Positions 22,790 to 32,953 of a DNA stretch of 64,000 nucleotides are shown in pieces. This DNA is from Actinomycetota bacterium. GTDB lineage: Bacteria; Actinomycetota; Actinomycetes; Propionibacteriales; Propionibacteriaceae. The stretch is from NCBI GenBank assembly GCA_020161755.1, contig JAIUOS010000001.1, positions 248,072 to 312,071 on the forward strand. The letters run 5' to 3'. Each line of letters opens with the position of its first letter. The stretch's first letter is position 1. The notes beneath the pieces are model-generated. The model ran no database searches. It was not told the origin of the DNA and worked only from the letters and a program-made list of their open reading frames with translations. Both the position numbers and the translations under genes were made by a program.

Positions 22790-23653
22790 ATGGACGTCGA
22801 AATTGCCGAGGAACGCATCCTCGTCCTCACCGACCGGTTCACCCTCGACCACGCCGAGGGCCGCGCGTGGTCGCGGCGCGCGGACGCGTTCGGCACCGTC
22901 GCGAAGCTCGGCGGCCTGCTGAACCGGTCCGCGTCCGAGGACTACGAGTGCGTGTACCGCGAGCGTCGGCTGCAGCCGTTCTGGCGGTTGCACGTGGTCG
23001 CCGTCGCCGGGTACGAGCGGACGCGGAGCTACGCGGTGACCCTCGCCCCGAGCGTCCGCAGCGTCCAGCTGCTCGGCCAGACGCTGCCCAGCGAGCAGGG
23101 GCAGCTGCGGTTGTCGGGAGTGGAGACGTGCCGAGACGAAACCGCGCGCGACTACCTGTTCGACGGGCTCACCCGCGCCGAGAGCCCGGGCCTGGGCAAC
23201 TACCTGCAGTTCCCCGGCACCGTCGTGGACGCCGCCGCGCTCGCCGAGACGGCGCGTGCCGGGACGGTGGTCGTGCCGCCGGACACCAAGGCGTCGATGC
23301 TGGTGCGGGAGGTGGTCCCGTCCGCCATCGGCAAGATCGACGCCGATCGGGTGCTGGAGGAGCGGGTCAGCGTGGACGTCGTCGACCTCGTGTACCGCCC
23401 GGTGTACGCCTTCCGGTACCGGCACGGCGGCAAGGAGTCGGTCATGGAGTTCGACGGCCTGACCGGCGAGATCCGTCCCGACGGCGCGACGTTCGAGCAG
23501 TACCTGGGCAAGATCCTCGACCCGAAGTTCCTGCTGGACGTCGGTGTCGAGGCCGTGAACATCTTCGTCCCCGGCACGCAGCTGGTCCGGATCGTCGTCG
23601 AGGCCGGCGCGAAGCAGTTCTCGCAGCGGAACCCGACCCCGAACGGCGCGTAG
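22790..23653 (+). CDS. Hypothetical protein, 287 aa
   Basis: I do not recognise a family. The protein has no signal peptide or membrane segments. It consists of mixed alpha/beta segments: an N-terminal domain (about 1-110, with ECVYRERRLQPFWRLHVVAVAGYERTR) and a C-terminal region (about 190-270) with VDLVYRPVYAFRYRHGGKESVMEFDGLTGEI, which looks like a repeat of a beta-strand unit seen in DUF-type proteins with PH-like folds. A GGGGGG tract before the ATG may serve as the ribosome site. It stands alone between fpg and the mannosyltransferase gene. Confidence 0.6.
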   Translation: MDVEIAEERILVLTDRFTLDHAEGRAWSRRADAFGTVAKLGGLLNRSASEDYECVYRERRLQPFWRLHVVAVAGYERTRSYAVTLAPSVRSVQLLGQTLPSEQGQLRLSGVETCRDETARDYLFDGLTRAESPGLGNYLQFPGTVVDAAALAETARAGTVVVPPDTKASMLVREVVPSAIGKIDADRVLEERVSVDVVDLVYRPVYAFRYRHGGKESVMEFDGLTGEIRPDGATFEQYLGKILDPKFLLDVGVEAVNIFVPGTQLVRIVVEAGAKQFSQRNPTPNGA

Positions 23654-23724
23654 GCAGGGACGCCGTCCCGCGCGGACGGCCCGAGACCTGACCGTTACTT
23701 CGTACGGGTAGCCTGCTGGGCGGA

Positions 23725-25338
23725 GTGGTGGCGGCTACGAGAACGGGGTGCGGGGTGAAGAGTGTGCTCGCACGGCTGCGCCGCTTTCTCAGGACGCCGT
23801 GGCTGAGCGATCCACGCTGGGCGATCGGGCTGATCGTCGCCGGCGCCGTCATGATCCTGGGGGTCGCGCTGTGCGGCCCGTCCTCGGTGACGCTCAAGCT
23901 CGGCCCGCGCACCAGCTACCTGCCGCCGTGGTACCTGCCGGTGGGCATGGTCTCCCTGAGCGAGTGGGTGGCGGTGCCCGCGCTCTGGCTGGCGATCGGG
24001 ATGGGTGCACTGGGCCTGCTGATCGCCTGGCGGGCGGTCAACTCCGGGTGGCGTCCGAACAACCGCCGGCTGTTCCTGCTGGGCTCGTTGCTCAGCATCC
24101 TGACCAGCCTGGTGCCGCCGATGACGTCCGCGGACGTCCTGATGTACGCGGCGTACGGACGCCTCCAGGTGCGCGGCCTGAACCCCTACGACATCACCCC
24201 CGCCGAGATCTTCCGGCAGGAGTACGACCCGCTGCTGGTCTGGACCGAGCGTCCCTGGCAGGACACCCCGAGCGTGTACGGCCCGCTGGCGTCCGCCTCG
24301 CAGTGGCTGGCCGCGTGGCTGGGCGACGGCAACATGCACGACACCGTCTTCTGGCTGCAGATGTTCGCGCTGCTGCCGTTCCTGGTGATCGGCGCGATCG
24401 CGGTCGTGCTCGCCCACGACGACCACAAGATCCAGACCCGGGCGATCCTGTTCACCGTCCTCAACCCGCTCATGATCTGGTCGGTGCTGGCCGGCGCGCA
24501 CAACGAGGCGCTCACCCTGGTGTTCGCGATCGTCGGGTTGCTGTTCATCCGGAAGAGCCCGTTCGTGGCCGGTCTGGGCATCGGTCTGGCCGGGACGGTG
24601 AAGGTGTCGCTGGTCTACTACGGCATCGCCATGGCGTGGGGCTACCGCCGCGACTGGCGGAAGCTGCTGATGCTGGTGGTCGGTGCGGCCATCCCGCTGG
24701 GCATCGGCTACGGGCTGATCGTGCCCCGGGCACTGCTCGCCGCGAGCCGGAACACCGGCTACATCTCGGCCGGCTCGTGGGCGCCGTGGTTCCAGTGGCT
24801 GCTCACCCCGATCGTCGGCGACTTCGTCACCCACAGCCTGATCGGCTGGGCGGGCTGGGCGATGATGATCGTGGTCGCATGGATGCTGTCCCGCGTCCTG
24901 CCCTGGCGGCTGGTGCCCGGCGTCCCGGACGACGAGGACCCGCGCCGCGACCCGCTCACCATCGCTGTGCGGACGGCCGCGATCCTCACCGCGTCCTGGC
25001 TGGTCACGTCGCCGTACACGCTGAGCTGGTACGACCTCACCACGTGGGTACCGCTGGGGCTGATGATCGCCTCCCGGCTCGACGTGCTGATGATGTGGCG
25101 CGGGCTGTGGTTGTCGGTGGCCTACGTCACCGGGCGGTCGGTGCAGTTCAGCGAGGCCATGCAGGGCATCGCGAACTTCGTCCGCGACTACGTGTGCAGC
25201 GGCGCGCAGATCCTGGTGCTAGTGCTGATCGTGCACTGGTGGTGGACGTGGGGCCACGAGCTGCCGAAGCTGCCCTCCTGGGTGCGGCTGCCGAGCCGCG
25301 GACGCGTCCGCGAACCGGTGGCGAAGATCGCCGCCTGA
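23725..25338 (+). CDS. MptB-like polyprenol-phosphate-mannose alpha-(1->6)-mannosyltransferase, 537 aa
   Basis: A GT-C-type membrane enzyme with about 12 hydrophobic segments. The first periplasmic loop carries SADVLMYAAYGRLQVRGLNPYDITP (about residues 135-160), the mannosyltransferase MptA/MptB signature with its catalytic acidic residue, followed by WTERPWQDTPSVYGPL. It should extend the mannan core of a lipomannan-like lipoglycan using polyprenyl-phosphate mannose. Together with the GT87 and PIG-V-type genes it indicates a lipoglycan-making cell envelope. The start is uncertain: GTG 23725 or GTG 23755; TAGCCT at 23709-23714 is the likely -10. Confidence 0.82.
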   Translation: MVAATRTGCGVKSVLARLRRFLRTPWLSDPRWAIGLIVAGAVMILGVALCGPSSVTLKLGPRTSYLPPWYLPVGMVSLSEWVAVPALWLAIGMGALGLLIAWRAVNSGWRPNNRRLFLLGSLLSILTSLVPPMTSADVLMYAAYGRLQVRGLNPYDITPAEIFRQEYDPLLVWTERPWQDTPSVYGPLASASQWLAAWLGDGNMHDTVFWLQMFALLPFLVIGAIAVVLAHDDHKIQTRAILFTVLNPLMIWSVLAGAHNEALTLVFAIVGLLFIRKSPFVAGLGIGLAGTVKVSLVYYGIAMAWGYRRDWRKLLMLVVGAAIPLGIGYGLIVPRALLAASRNTGYISAGSWAPWFQWLLTPIVGDFVTHSLIGWAGWAMMIVVAWMLSRVLPWRLVPGVPDDEDPRRDPLTIAVRTAAILTASWLVTSPYTLSWYDLTTWVPLGLMIASRLDVLMMWRGLWLSVAYVTGRSVQFSEAMQGIANFVRDYVCSGAQILVLVLIVHWWWTWGHELPKLPSWVRLPSRGRVREPVAKIAA

Positions 25339-25340
25339 GC

Positions 25341-25371
25341 GGACCAAAAGGGGACAGTCCCCTTTTGGTCC
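25341..25371. repeat. Family E palindrome, GGACC arm type (copy 2)
   Basis: Perfect 31-bp palindrome: 15-bp arms from GGACCAAAAGGGGAC around a single central A. It begins 2 bp after the stop of the mannosyltransferase gene and is paired with the next element 15 bp downstream. Confidence 0.9.
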
Positions 25372-25386
25372 GGGGGGTCCGGGTGG

Positions 25387-25419
25387 CGAAATGAAAGGGG
25401 ACAGTCCCCTTTCATTTCG
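25387..25419. repeat. Family E palindrome, CGAAAT arm type (copy 3)
   Basis: Perfect 33-bp palindrome: 16-bp arms CGAAATGAAAGGGGAC around a single central A. Forms a pair with copy 2; the core is identical but the outer arms differ. Confidence 0.9.
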
Positions 25420-25481
25420 GCTGGTGGGACGGTCCCGTCTGCTGCGGCGTCCGCGGACGGGGAGCGCTGCGGCGGCGCCGA

Positions 25482-25487
25482 TAGGCT
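25482..25487 (+). promoter_or_regulatory. -10 hexamer of a leaderless start
   Basis: TAGGCT ends 6 nt before the GTG at 25494 of prephenate dehydratase. Confidence 0.5.
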
Positions 25488-25493
25488 GAGCGG

Positions 25494-26408
25494 GTGCTCG
25501 GATACTTCGGACCCGCGGGAACCTTCACCCACCAGGCGCTGATGACCTTCTCCGACGCCGAGGCCGTTCCGTTCGCCACCGTCTCCCAGGCCCTGGACGC
25601 CGTCCGCGCGGGCTCGGTCGAGGCCGTCCTGGTGCCGATCGAGAACTCGGTGGAGGGCGGGGTCTCCGTCACCCTGGACGCCCTCTCGGCGGGCCGGCGG
25701 CTGATGATCGTCCGCGAGGTGCTGCTGCCCGTGCAGTTCAACCTGTACGCCCGCCCCGGCACCCGGCTCGAGGACGTCCGCAAGGTGGTCACCCACCCGC
25801 ACTCCGCTGCGCAGACCCGGGAGTGGATGGCGTCCCACCTGCCACAGGCGAGCGTCACCGAGGGCGGGTCGAACGCGGCGTCCGCGCTGGAGGTGTCCGA
25901 CCCTGGCTCGCGGTTCGACGCTGCCATCTGCGGCGAGATCGCCGGCGAGATGTACGGGCTGGAGGCGATCGCCACCGGGATCGCCGACAACGCGTCCGCG
26001 GTCACCCGGTTCGTGCTGGTGTCGCGTCCGGCCGAGCCCCCGCGGCGCACCGGCCACGACAAGACCACACTGGTGGCGTTCATGCAGACCGACCGCGCCG
26101 GCGCCCTGCTCGAGATCCTCGAGCAGTTCTCCGGCCGCGGGGTGTCCCTGAGCCGCATCGAGTCGCGTCCCACCAAGACCGGCATGGGCAACTACTGCTT
26201 CAGCATCGACGCGGAGGGCCACCTGCGCGACCCGCGCCTGGCCGAGGCCATGCAGGGCCTGCACCGCATCTGTGAGGACGTGATCTTCCTCGGCTCGTAC
26301 CCGCGCGCCGACGGAGTGGACGCCCACGTCCCCCGCGGCTTCGCCGACAGCGACTTCGCCGCCGCCAAAGACTGGTACACCTCCCTGGTGCACCCCGGCG
26401 ACGAGTGA
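25494..26408 (+). CDS. pheA: Prephenate dehydratase, 304 aa
   Basis: Converts prephenate to phenylpyruvate in phenylalanine synthesis. The catalytic domain runs over residues 1-185: GPAGTFTHQAL at the N-terminus, PIENSVEGGVSVTLDAL near 46, and the TRF motif (SAVTRFVLV, about 165-173) with its catalytic Thr. An ACT regulatory domain follows (about 195-275; AGALLEILEQFSGRGVSLSRIESRPTK), where phenylalanine binds for feedback inhibition. The GTG start is leaderless. It is followed by a family B hairpin before serS. Confidence 0.95.
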   Translation: MLGYFGPAGTFTHQALMTFSDAEAVPFATVSQALDAVRAGSVEAVLVPIENSVEGGVSVTLDALSAGRRLMIVREVLLPVQFNLYARPGTRLEDVRKVVTHPHSAAQTREWMASHLPQASVTEGGSNAASALEVSDPGSRFDAAICGEIAGEMYGLEAIATGIADNASAVTRFVLVSRPAEPPRRTGHDKTTLVAFMQTDRAGALLEILEQFSGRGVSLSRIESRPTKTGMGNYCFSIDAEGHLRDPRLAEAMQGLHRICEDVIFLGSYPRADGVDAHVPRGFADSDFAAAKDWYTSLVHPGDE

Positions 26409-26414
26409 CCCCAC

Positions 26415-26474
26415 CCTCCGACTTGTCAGAATCTCAGAACGCCAGAGCGACCTGAGACTCTGACAAGTCGGAGG
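26415..26474. repeat. Family B hairpin (copy 1), probable terminator of pheA
   Basis: Outer arms CCTCCGACTTGTCAGA and complement (16 bp), inner arms TCTCAG/CTGAGA, with a 14-nt loop region. It begins 6 bp after the pheA stop. A second copy with the same outer arms but other inner sequence is at 28725. Confidence 0.85.
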
Positions 26475-26490
26475 GGCCGGACGCTGGCGG

Positions 26491-26496
26491 TAGGCT
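26491..26496 (+). promoter_or_regulatory. -10 hexamer close to the serS start
   Basis: TAGGCT ends 8 nt before the GTG at 26505; a transcript would start within one or two bases of the codon. Confidence 0.45.
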
Positions 26497-26504
26497 TTCG
26501 GCCC

Positions 26505-27773
26505 GTGATCGACCCGAAGCTGCTGCGTACCGACCCTGACCTCGTTCGGCGCTCCCAGGTGGCGCGCGGCGAGTCCGTCGAACTGGTCGACTGGCTGGTT
26601 TCGGCCGACGAGGCCCGGCGCTCGGGGATCGCCTCGTTCGAGACGCTGCGCGCCGAACAGAAGGAGCTCGGCAAGCAGGTGGCCCGCGCCCAGGGCGAGG
26701 AGAAGGCCGCCCTGCTGGCCCGGACGAAGGAGCTCGCCGCCCAGGTGAAGGCCGCGCAGGCCGACTCCGACGCCGCCGGCGCCCGGTTCGACGAGCTGAT
26801 GAGCGCGCTGCCGAACCTCGTCATCGACGGCGTCCCGACCGGCGGAGAGGACGACCTCTACGTGCTGGAGACCATCGGCACCCCCCGCGACTTCGCGGCC
26901 GAGGGCATCGAGGTCAAGGACCACATCGAGATCGCCGAGGGCCTGAAGGCCATCGACATGGAGCGCGGCAGCAAGGTGTCCGGCGCCCGCTTCTACTTCC
27001 TCACCGGGGTGGGTGCGCAGTTGGAGTTCGCGCTGCTCAACCTGGCCATGGCGAAGGCGGCCGAATGGGGCTTCACCCCGATGATCCCGCCGGCACTGGT
27101 GCGTCCGTCCGCGATGGCGGGCACCGGCTTCCTCGGCCAGGCCGCCGAGGACGTCTACTACCTCGAGCGGGACGACCTGTACCTGGTCGGCACCAGCGAG
27201 GTGGCGCTGGCCGCCTACCACTCCGACGAGATCCTGGACGCGGGCACGCTGCCGCGGCAGTACGTCGCGTTCTCGCCGTGCTACCGCCGCGAGGCCGGCT
27301 CGTACGGCAAGGACACCAAGGGCATCTTCCGGGTGCACTGGTTCGACAAGGTCGAGATGTTCATCTACTGCGCGCCGGAGGACGCCGAGGCCTGGCACGA
27401 GAAGCTCCTGGGCTTCGAGAAGGAGTTCATCTCGCTCCTGGAGATCCCCTTCCAGGTGCTGGACGTGGCGTCCGGTGACCTCGGCCTGTCGGCCGCGCGC
27501 AAGTACGACTGCTACGGCTACGTGCCCAGCCAGGGCCGCTACCGCGAGATCACGTCCACCTCGAACTGCACCGAGTTCCAGGCGCGGCGGCTGAACATCC
27601 GCATGCGCGACGGCGACACGGTCGCCCCGCTGGCCACCCTCAACGGGACGCTGTGCTCGATGGCCCGCCCGATCATCATGCTGCTGGAGAACCACCAGCA
27701 GGCAGACGGGTCGGTCTACGTCCCCGCCGCGCTGCGGCCCTATCTGGGCGGCCAGGAGTACCTGCGTCCCTGA
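26505..27773 (+). CDS. serS: Seryl-tRNA synthetase, 422 aa
   Basis: Charges tRNA-Ser in the cytoplasm. Residues 1-105 form the N-terminal coiled-coil arm (charged helices [21 protein letters not shown]...) that grips the tRNA. The class II core follows: [10 protein letters not shown] near 229, motif 2 [28 protein letters not shown] (about 260-287) and motif 3 [18 protein letters not shown] (about 380). Length and motifs are normal. GTG start, likely leaderless or nearly so. Confidence 0.97.
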   Translation: MIDPKLLRTDPDLVRRSQVARGESVELVDWLVSADEARRSGIASFETLRAEQKELGKQVARAQGEEKAALLARTKELAAQVKAAQADSDAAGARFDELMSALPNLVIDGVPTGGEDDLYVLETIGTPRDFAAEGIEVKDHIEIAEGLKAIDMERGSKVSGARFYFLTGVGAQLEFALLNLAMAKAAEWGFTPMIPPALVRPSAMAGTGFLGQAAEDVYYLERDDLYLVGTSEVALAAYHSDEILDAGTLPRQYVAFSPCYRREAGSYGKDTKGIFRVHWFDKVEMFIYCAPEDAEAWHEKLLGFEKEFISLLEIPFQVLDVASGDLGLSAARKYDCYGYVPSQGRYREITSTSNCTEFQARRLNIRMRDGDTVAPLATLNGTLCSMARPIIMLLENHQQADGSVYVPAALRPYLGGQEYLRP

Positions 27774-27776
27774 CGC

Positions 27777-27842
27777 CTCATCAGGGCGGTCGGGACGCGC
27801 GTTCGGCGTCCGGACGGCCTGCGTTCACGTCCCCGTCATGAG
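27777..27842. terminator. Possible terminator hairpin after serS
   Basis: CTCAT at 27777 pairs with ATGAG at 27838, and CGGGACG with CGTCCCCG inside, with an internal GACGC..GCGTC stem. No T-run follows, as is common in actinobacteria. The pairing is imperfect. Confidence 0.4.
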
Positions 27843-27864
27843 GGCGAGCTAACGTAGATGCCAC

Positions 27865-28716
27865 ATGAATACACAGGAAATGGCGGCCTGGAGGCCGCAG
27901 GTGGTTGCACTCGACATCGACGGGACGCTCGTCGACCACGAGGGAGTGCTACCACACGAGGTGCGCCGATCGGTTCGGCGCGTAGTGGACGCCGGGGTTC
28001 CGGTCGTCCTCACGACGGGACGCAGTTGGCACGCCACGCGTCCGGTCTTCGAGCAACTCGGGCTGCCCCACGGCCCCGCGGTTGCGTCCAACGGCGCAGT
28101 GACGGTCTCGTTCCCGCCCTTCCAACTCGAACAGGTGATCACCTTCAACCCGGCCGACGTGATCGACAAGGTGCTCCGCGAGCACCCCACGGCTGCGCTC
28201 GCCGCCGAGGTGATCGGCCAGGGCTACCGGGTGACCCGGCAGTTCCCGGACGGCGACCTGAGCGGTGACATCGAGGAGGTCAGCGTCGACGACCTGGCCG
28301 GCAGCGACGTCACCCGCATCGTGGTGCGCGACCCGCACTCCTCCGACACCGAGTTCATCCGGCTCGCCGAACGCCTCGGCCTGCACGGCGTGAGCTACTC
28401 GGTGGGCTGGAGCGCCTGGCTCGACATCGCGCCCGAGGGCGTCAACAAGGCGTCCGCGCTGGCCGATGTGGTTGCCGGGCTCGGGTTCCGGGCCGGCGAC
28501 GTGCTGGCGATCGGCGACGGTCGCAACGACATCGAGATGCTGGCCTGGGCCGGACGCGGGGTGGCCGTCGGCGACGCCTGCGCCGAGGTCCGGCAGGTGG
28601 CGGACGCCGTCACCGGCACCTTCGCCGAGCGCGGCACCGCCCGGGAGCTCGACCGCTGGTTCGGCGTCCACCGTGCCCGCGGCCGCGTTCCCCAGCCCGC
28701 GACGCTCGCCTCCTGA
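27865..28716 (+). CDS. HAD superfamily hydrolase, Cof-type, 283 aa
   Basis: Phosphatase of the Cof/IIB cap class acting on small sugar or nucleotide phosphates. Motif I DIDGTL has the nucleophile D17 and D19. Motif II TTGRS near 50, motif III lysine in GVNKASAL near 197 and motif IV GDGRNDIEML near 217-226 are intact; the cap domain lies in between. The substrate is unknown. TAACGT or GTAGAT just upstream may be a -10 for a nearly leaderless start. A family B hairpin follows. Confidence 0.88.
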   Translation: MNTQEMAAWRPQVVALDIDGTLVDHEGVLPHEVRRSVRRVVDAGVPVVLTTGRSWHATRPVFEQLGLPHGPAVASNGAVTVSFPPFQLEQVITFNPADVIDKVLREHPTAALAAEVIGQGYRVTRQFPDGDLSGDIEEVSVDDLAGSDVTRIVVRDPHSSDTEFIRLAERLGLHGVSYSVGWSAWLDIAPEGVNKASALADVVAGLGFRAGDVLAIGDGRNDIEMLAWAGRGVAVGDACAEVRQVADAVTGTFAERGTARELDRWFGVHRARGRVPQPATLAS

Positions 28717-28724
28717 CCCGCCCA

Positions 28725-28778
28725 CCGACTTGTCAGAAGCTCCGGACGCTCCGGCGTCCTGACGTTCTGACAAGTCGG
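28725..28778. repeat. Family B hairpin (copy 2), probable terminator
   Basis: Outer arms CCGACTTGTCAGAA and complement with a different inner stem (CCGGACGCTCCGG). It lies 8 bp after the HAD gene and before the DUF4921 promoter (TACCCT at 28788-28793). Confidence 0.85.
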
Positions 28779-28825
28779 GGGCGGCGCTACCCTGAATCGG
28801 TACAGCCGAGCCGAGGGAGCCGCCA

Positions 28826-30163
28826 GTGGTGCATCCGTACCTGCGCGAGCCGGAGTTCCTGACCGAACTGAAGGACGGCACGGTCAAGCAGCTCAACCCG
28901 TTCAGCGGCACCGAGGTGTGGACCGTGGCCGGGCGCGGCAACCGTCCGCTCGGCATCGTGCTGCCCGACCCCGTCCCGCTCGACCAGACCCTGCACGGCC
29001 GGTTCTGCCCGTTCTGCGAGGGGCGCTACCTGGAGACGCCGCCGGAGAAGTCGCGGGTGATCCGGCTGCCCGACGGCGCCTGGGAGACCCGCTACCGCAT
29101 TCCCGCGCAGGAGCTGGACGCCACCGTGGCCGAGTTCCGGCGCATCCCCAACCTGTTCGAGATCCTCTCCTACGACTACTGGCACGAGAACTACGGTTAC
29201 GAGCTGCCCGCCCGCGTCCGCGACCGCAAGGCCGCCTACCTCGCCTCGCCGGCCGGACGCGACCACGTCCTGGCGGTCGTGCGCGCCAAGCTGCGGGCCG
29301 GCGGACGCACCGACGCCCAGATCGACGCCCTCGGCGAGGACGGGCGGATCGAGGCGGCGTCCGGGTTCTTCGGGGGCGGGCACGACGTGATCGTCGCCCG
29401 GCGACACTTCGTGGACGGGGCCACCGACAACACCCAGCTGGCGGCATCCGGCACGCTGACGCCGGAGGAGCACCAGCGCTTCATGGCGTTCACCGTGGAG
29501 TCGGTGGCCGCGCTGTTCGACCTCAACCGGTACGCCCGCTACGTGGCGGTGTTCCAGAACTGGCTGCGTCCCGCGGGGGCGTCCTTCGACCACCTGCACA
29601 AGCAACTGGTGGCGATCGACGAGCGCGGCGTCCAGCACGAGCAGGCGATGGAGCGGCTGCGCGGCAACCCGAACATCTACAACGAGTACGGGCCGAACTA
29701 CGCCGCGTACCACAACCTCGTGATCGCCGAGAACGACAACGCGATCGCCTTCGCCGGCTACGGCCACCGCTACCCGACGATCGAGATCTACTCCAAGTCC
29801 GAGGCGTGCGACCCGTGGAACCACACCGAGGCCGAACTGGCGGACATGTCCGACCTGGTGCACGCGATGCACGCCGCGACCGGGGTGGAGGTGCCCAGCA
29901 ACGAGGAGTGGCACTACCGTCCGATCGACGCGGACCTGCCGATGCCCTGGCGCGTGATGCTGAAGTGGCGGACGTCCACGATCGCCGGCTTCGAGGGTGC
30001 GACGAAGATCTACCTGAACACGATCGACCCGTACTCGCTGCGGGACCGGGTGGTGCCGAGGCTGTTCATGCTGCGCGAGCAGCGCGCGATCGCGAACATG
30101 CGGATCGCCACCGAGTGCCCCTGCCGTCCCAACTCGCTGCGGTACCGGGCGAACCGCTCCTGA
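28826..30163 (+). CDS. DUF4921 family protein (galactose-1-phosphate uridylyltransferase-like), 445 aa
   Basis: The N-terminal part has a zinc-like CPFCEG motif (about residues 58-63) and the opening KDGTVKQLNPFSGTEVWTVPGRGNRPL-like pattern of the family; the GalT/HIT-like motif FDHLHKQLVAID lies near 255, where GalT enzymes have their catalytic HxH. It therefore resembles nucleotidyltransferases of the HIT fold, but no activity has been assigned to DUF4921 that I know of. GTG start with GAGGGAG at 28813-28819 as the ribosome site. Single-gene unit. Confidence 0.75.
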   Translation: MVHPYLREPEFLTELKDGTVKQLNPFSGTEVWTVAGRGNRPLGIVLPDPVPLDQTLHGRFCPFCEGRYLETPPEKSRVIRLPDGAWETRYRIPAQELDATVAEFRRIPNLFEILSYDYWHENYGYELPARVRDRKAAYLASPAGRDHVLAVVRAKLRAGGRTDAQIDALGEDGRIEAASGFFGGGHDVIVARRHFVDGATDNTQLAASGTLTPEEHQRFMAFTVESVAALFDLNRYARYVAVFQNWLRPAGASFDHLHKQLVAIDERGVQHEQAMERLRGNPNIYNEYGPNYAAYHNLVIAENDNAIAFAGYGHRYPTIEIYSKSEACDPWNHTEAELADMSDLVHAMHAATGVEVPSNEEWHYRPIDADLPMPWRVMLKWRTSTIAGFEGATKIYLNTIDPYSLRDRVVPRLFMLREQRAIANMRIATECPCRPNSLRYRANRS

Positions 30164-30165
30164 CG

Positions 30166-30200
30166 CCGAAACGAAAGGGCCCAGTCCCCTTTCGTTTCGG
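30166..30200. repeat. Family E palindrome, CGAAAC arm type (copy 4)
   Basis: 35-bp palindrome with CCGAAACGAAAG arms; the core is changed on one side (GGGCCCAGTCCCC). It starts 3 bp after the DUF4921 stop and is paired with copy 5. Confidence 0.8.
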
Positions 30201-30218
30201 ACCCGGTGGGCGCGGTGC

Positions 30219-30249
30219 GGACCAAAAGGGGACTGTCCCCTTTTGGTCC
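30219..30249. repeat. Family E palindrome, GGACC arm type (copy 5)
   Basis: Perfect 31-bp palindrome, same arms as copy 2 (GGACCAAAAGGGGAC) but central base T, i.e. the opposite orientation. 18 bp after copy 4. Confidence 0.9.
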
Positions 30250-30271
30250 AGACCCGGGTTGCGCGCTGGGC

Positions 30272-30277
30272 TAACGT
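30272..30277 (+). promoter_or_regulatory. -10 hexamer of a leaderless start
   Basis: TAACGT ends 7 nt before the ATG at 30285 of the aldo/keto reductase gene. Confidence 0.45.
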
Positions 30278-30284
30278 CGGACGC

Positions 30285-31118
30285 ATGATCCCCAGCCACA
30301 CGCTCAACGACGGCCACGCCCTGCCCGGGATCGGCTTCGGCACCTACCCCCTCGGCGGTCCCTCGGGCGTCGACTCCCTGGTCAGCGCGCTGCGGCAGGG
30401 CTACCGGCTGATCGACTCCGCCGTGAACTACGAGAACGAGGGCGCGGTCGGCGAGGCGATCCGGCGGGCCGGGGTGCCCAGGGACGAGATCGTCGTCACC
30501 TCCAAGCTGCCCGGACGCCACCACGCCTACGCCGAGGCGATCACCTGCGTCCACGAATCGCTGTACCGGATGGGCCTGGACCACCTCGACCTGTACCTGA
30601 TCCACTGGCCCAACCCGCGCATCGACCGCTTCGTCGAGGCCTGGCAGGCGCTCGTCGACCTGCAACGCGAAGGCGTCCTGCGGTCAATCGGGGTGAGCAA
30701 CTTCCTGCCCGAGCACCTCAGCCGGATCATCGCCGAGAGCGGGGTGACGCCGGCGGTGAACCAGGTGGAGCTGCACCCCTACTTCCCGCAGGTGCGCCAG
30801 CGCGAGGTGCACGCCCAGCTCGGCATCCGCACCGAGTCGTGGAGCCCGATCGGCCGCGCGGGCGAGGTCATGGAGGAGCCGGCGGTGGTCGCCGCCGCCC
30901 GCGCGCACGGACGCAGCCCCGTCCAGGTGGTGCTGCGCTGGCAGCTCCAGCTGGACGCCGTCCCGCTGCCGAAGGCCGCCGGGGCCGGACGCCAGCTGGA
31001 GAACCTGTCGGTCTTCGACTTCGAACTGGACGACGAGCAGATGGCGGCGATCACGGCCCTGGGACGGACCGACGGACGCCTCTGGGGCGCCGATCCGCTC
31101 ACCAACGAGGAGCTGTAG
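30285..31118 (+). CDS. Aldo/keto reductase, 277 aa
   Basis: NADPH-dependent reductase of the AKR5-like (2,5-diketo-D-gluconate reductase-type) group. The catalytic tetrad is visible: Asp in LIDSAVNY (about residue 45), Tyr in the same motif, Lys in SKLPG (about 75) and His in YLIHWPNP (about 108). IGVSNFLPEHL near 145 and the ENLSVFDFELDD C-terminus are typical. Natural substrates cannot be predicted. The start has no ribosome site and is probably leaderless; a pair of REP-like elements lies just upstream. Confidence 0.88.
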   Translation: MIPSHTLNDGHALPGIGFGTYPLGGPSGVDSLVSALRQGYRLIDSAVNYENEGAVGEAIRRAGVPRDEIVVTSKLPGRHHAYAEAITCVHESLYRMGLDHLDLYLIHWPNPRIDRFVEAWQALVDLQREGVLRSIGVSNFLPEHLSRIIAESGVTPAVNQVELHPYFPQVRQREVHAQLGIRTESWSPIGRAGEVMEEPAVVAAARAHGRSPVQVVLRWQLQLDAVPLPKAAGAGRQLENLSVFDFELDDEQMAAITALGRTDGRLWGADPLTNEEL

Positions 31119-31173
31119 ACCCGGCTCCTACCAGGGGCGATCCTGGGGAGTTCACGCTGTCGGAACCGGTGGC

Positions 31174-31179
31174 TAAGGT
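31174..31179 (+). promoter_or_regulatory. Promoter of the ABC-2 exporter operon, leaderless
   Basis: TAAGGT ends 6 nt before the GTG at 31186. TTCACG at 31151-31156 is a possible -35 with a 17-bp spacer. Confidence 0.5.
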
Positions 31180-31185
31180 GGCCGG

Positions 31186-32098
<913 letters not shown>

Positions 32099-32106
<8 letters not shown>

Positions 32107-32953
32107 TCTGATGGACACCAACGCCCTGGCCTACTCCGGCCGGGCGCCCGACCCTGCCCGCCAGGCCGCCCTGGTGCGCCGGTGGGGCTGGTGGTACCAG
32201 GCCGAGTTGCGGCTGTGGTCGATGAAGGCGTACTGGTCCTCGATCATCGGCACCGCGCTGCTGACGCCGCTGCTGTACGTGGTCGCGATGGGCATCGGTC
32301 TCGGCTCGCTGGTGGACGCCACGTCGGGCGGCATCGACGGGGTGCCCTACCTCGTGTTCGTCGCGCCCGGGTTGCTGGTGAGCACCGTGGTGATGTCGGC
32401 CACGAACGAGACCTCCTACCCGGTGATGGCCGGGTTCAAGTGGGGACGCCAGTACTTCGCGCGCGCCACCACGGCGGCCAGCCCGGCGCAGGTGGCGATC
32501 GGCGAACTGCTCGCCGTGGGCCTGCGGCTGCTCGGCGAGGCGCTGGTGTTCTGGCTGGTGCTGGTGGTCATGGGAGCGGTCGAGCCGACCTGGTCGTGGC
32601 TGATGGTGCCGGTGGCCGCGCTGGCCGGCATGGCGTTCGGGACGCCGCTGGCCGCCTACGCCGCCACGCTCGAGGACGAGGGGCCGGAGTTCGCGTCCAT
32701 CCAGCGGTTCGTCGTGATGCCGATGTTCCTGTTCGCCGGCACGTTCTACCCGCTGACCACGATGCCGATCTACCTCCAGTGGATCGGCTGGATCTCCCCG
32801 ATGTGGCACGGCACCCAGCTGGCCCGGCTGTTCGGGTTCGGCCTGCCGCTCGGCGGCTGGGAGATCGTCGGGCACCTCGCGTTCCTGCTCGCGCTGGTCG
32901 GGCTCGGCGGCTGGCTCGCCGTCCGCAACTTCGGACGGAGGCTGGCCCGATGA
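32099..32953 (+). CDS. ABC-2 family transporter permease, 284 aa
   Basis: First of two membrane subunits. Six hydrophobic segments, with the N-terminal amphipathic start typical of NodJ/DrrB permeases (W-rich LVRRWGWWYQAELRLWSMKAYW) and an ABC-2 motif near the end (APMWHGTQLAR-like segment SPMWHGTQLARLFGFG, about 240). The start at TTG 32099 overlaps the ATPase stop; an ATG at 32111 is possible. The next permease overlaps its end by 4 bp (ATGA). It has its partner in the following gene. Confidence 0.88.
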
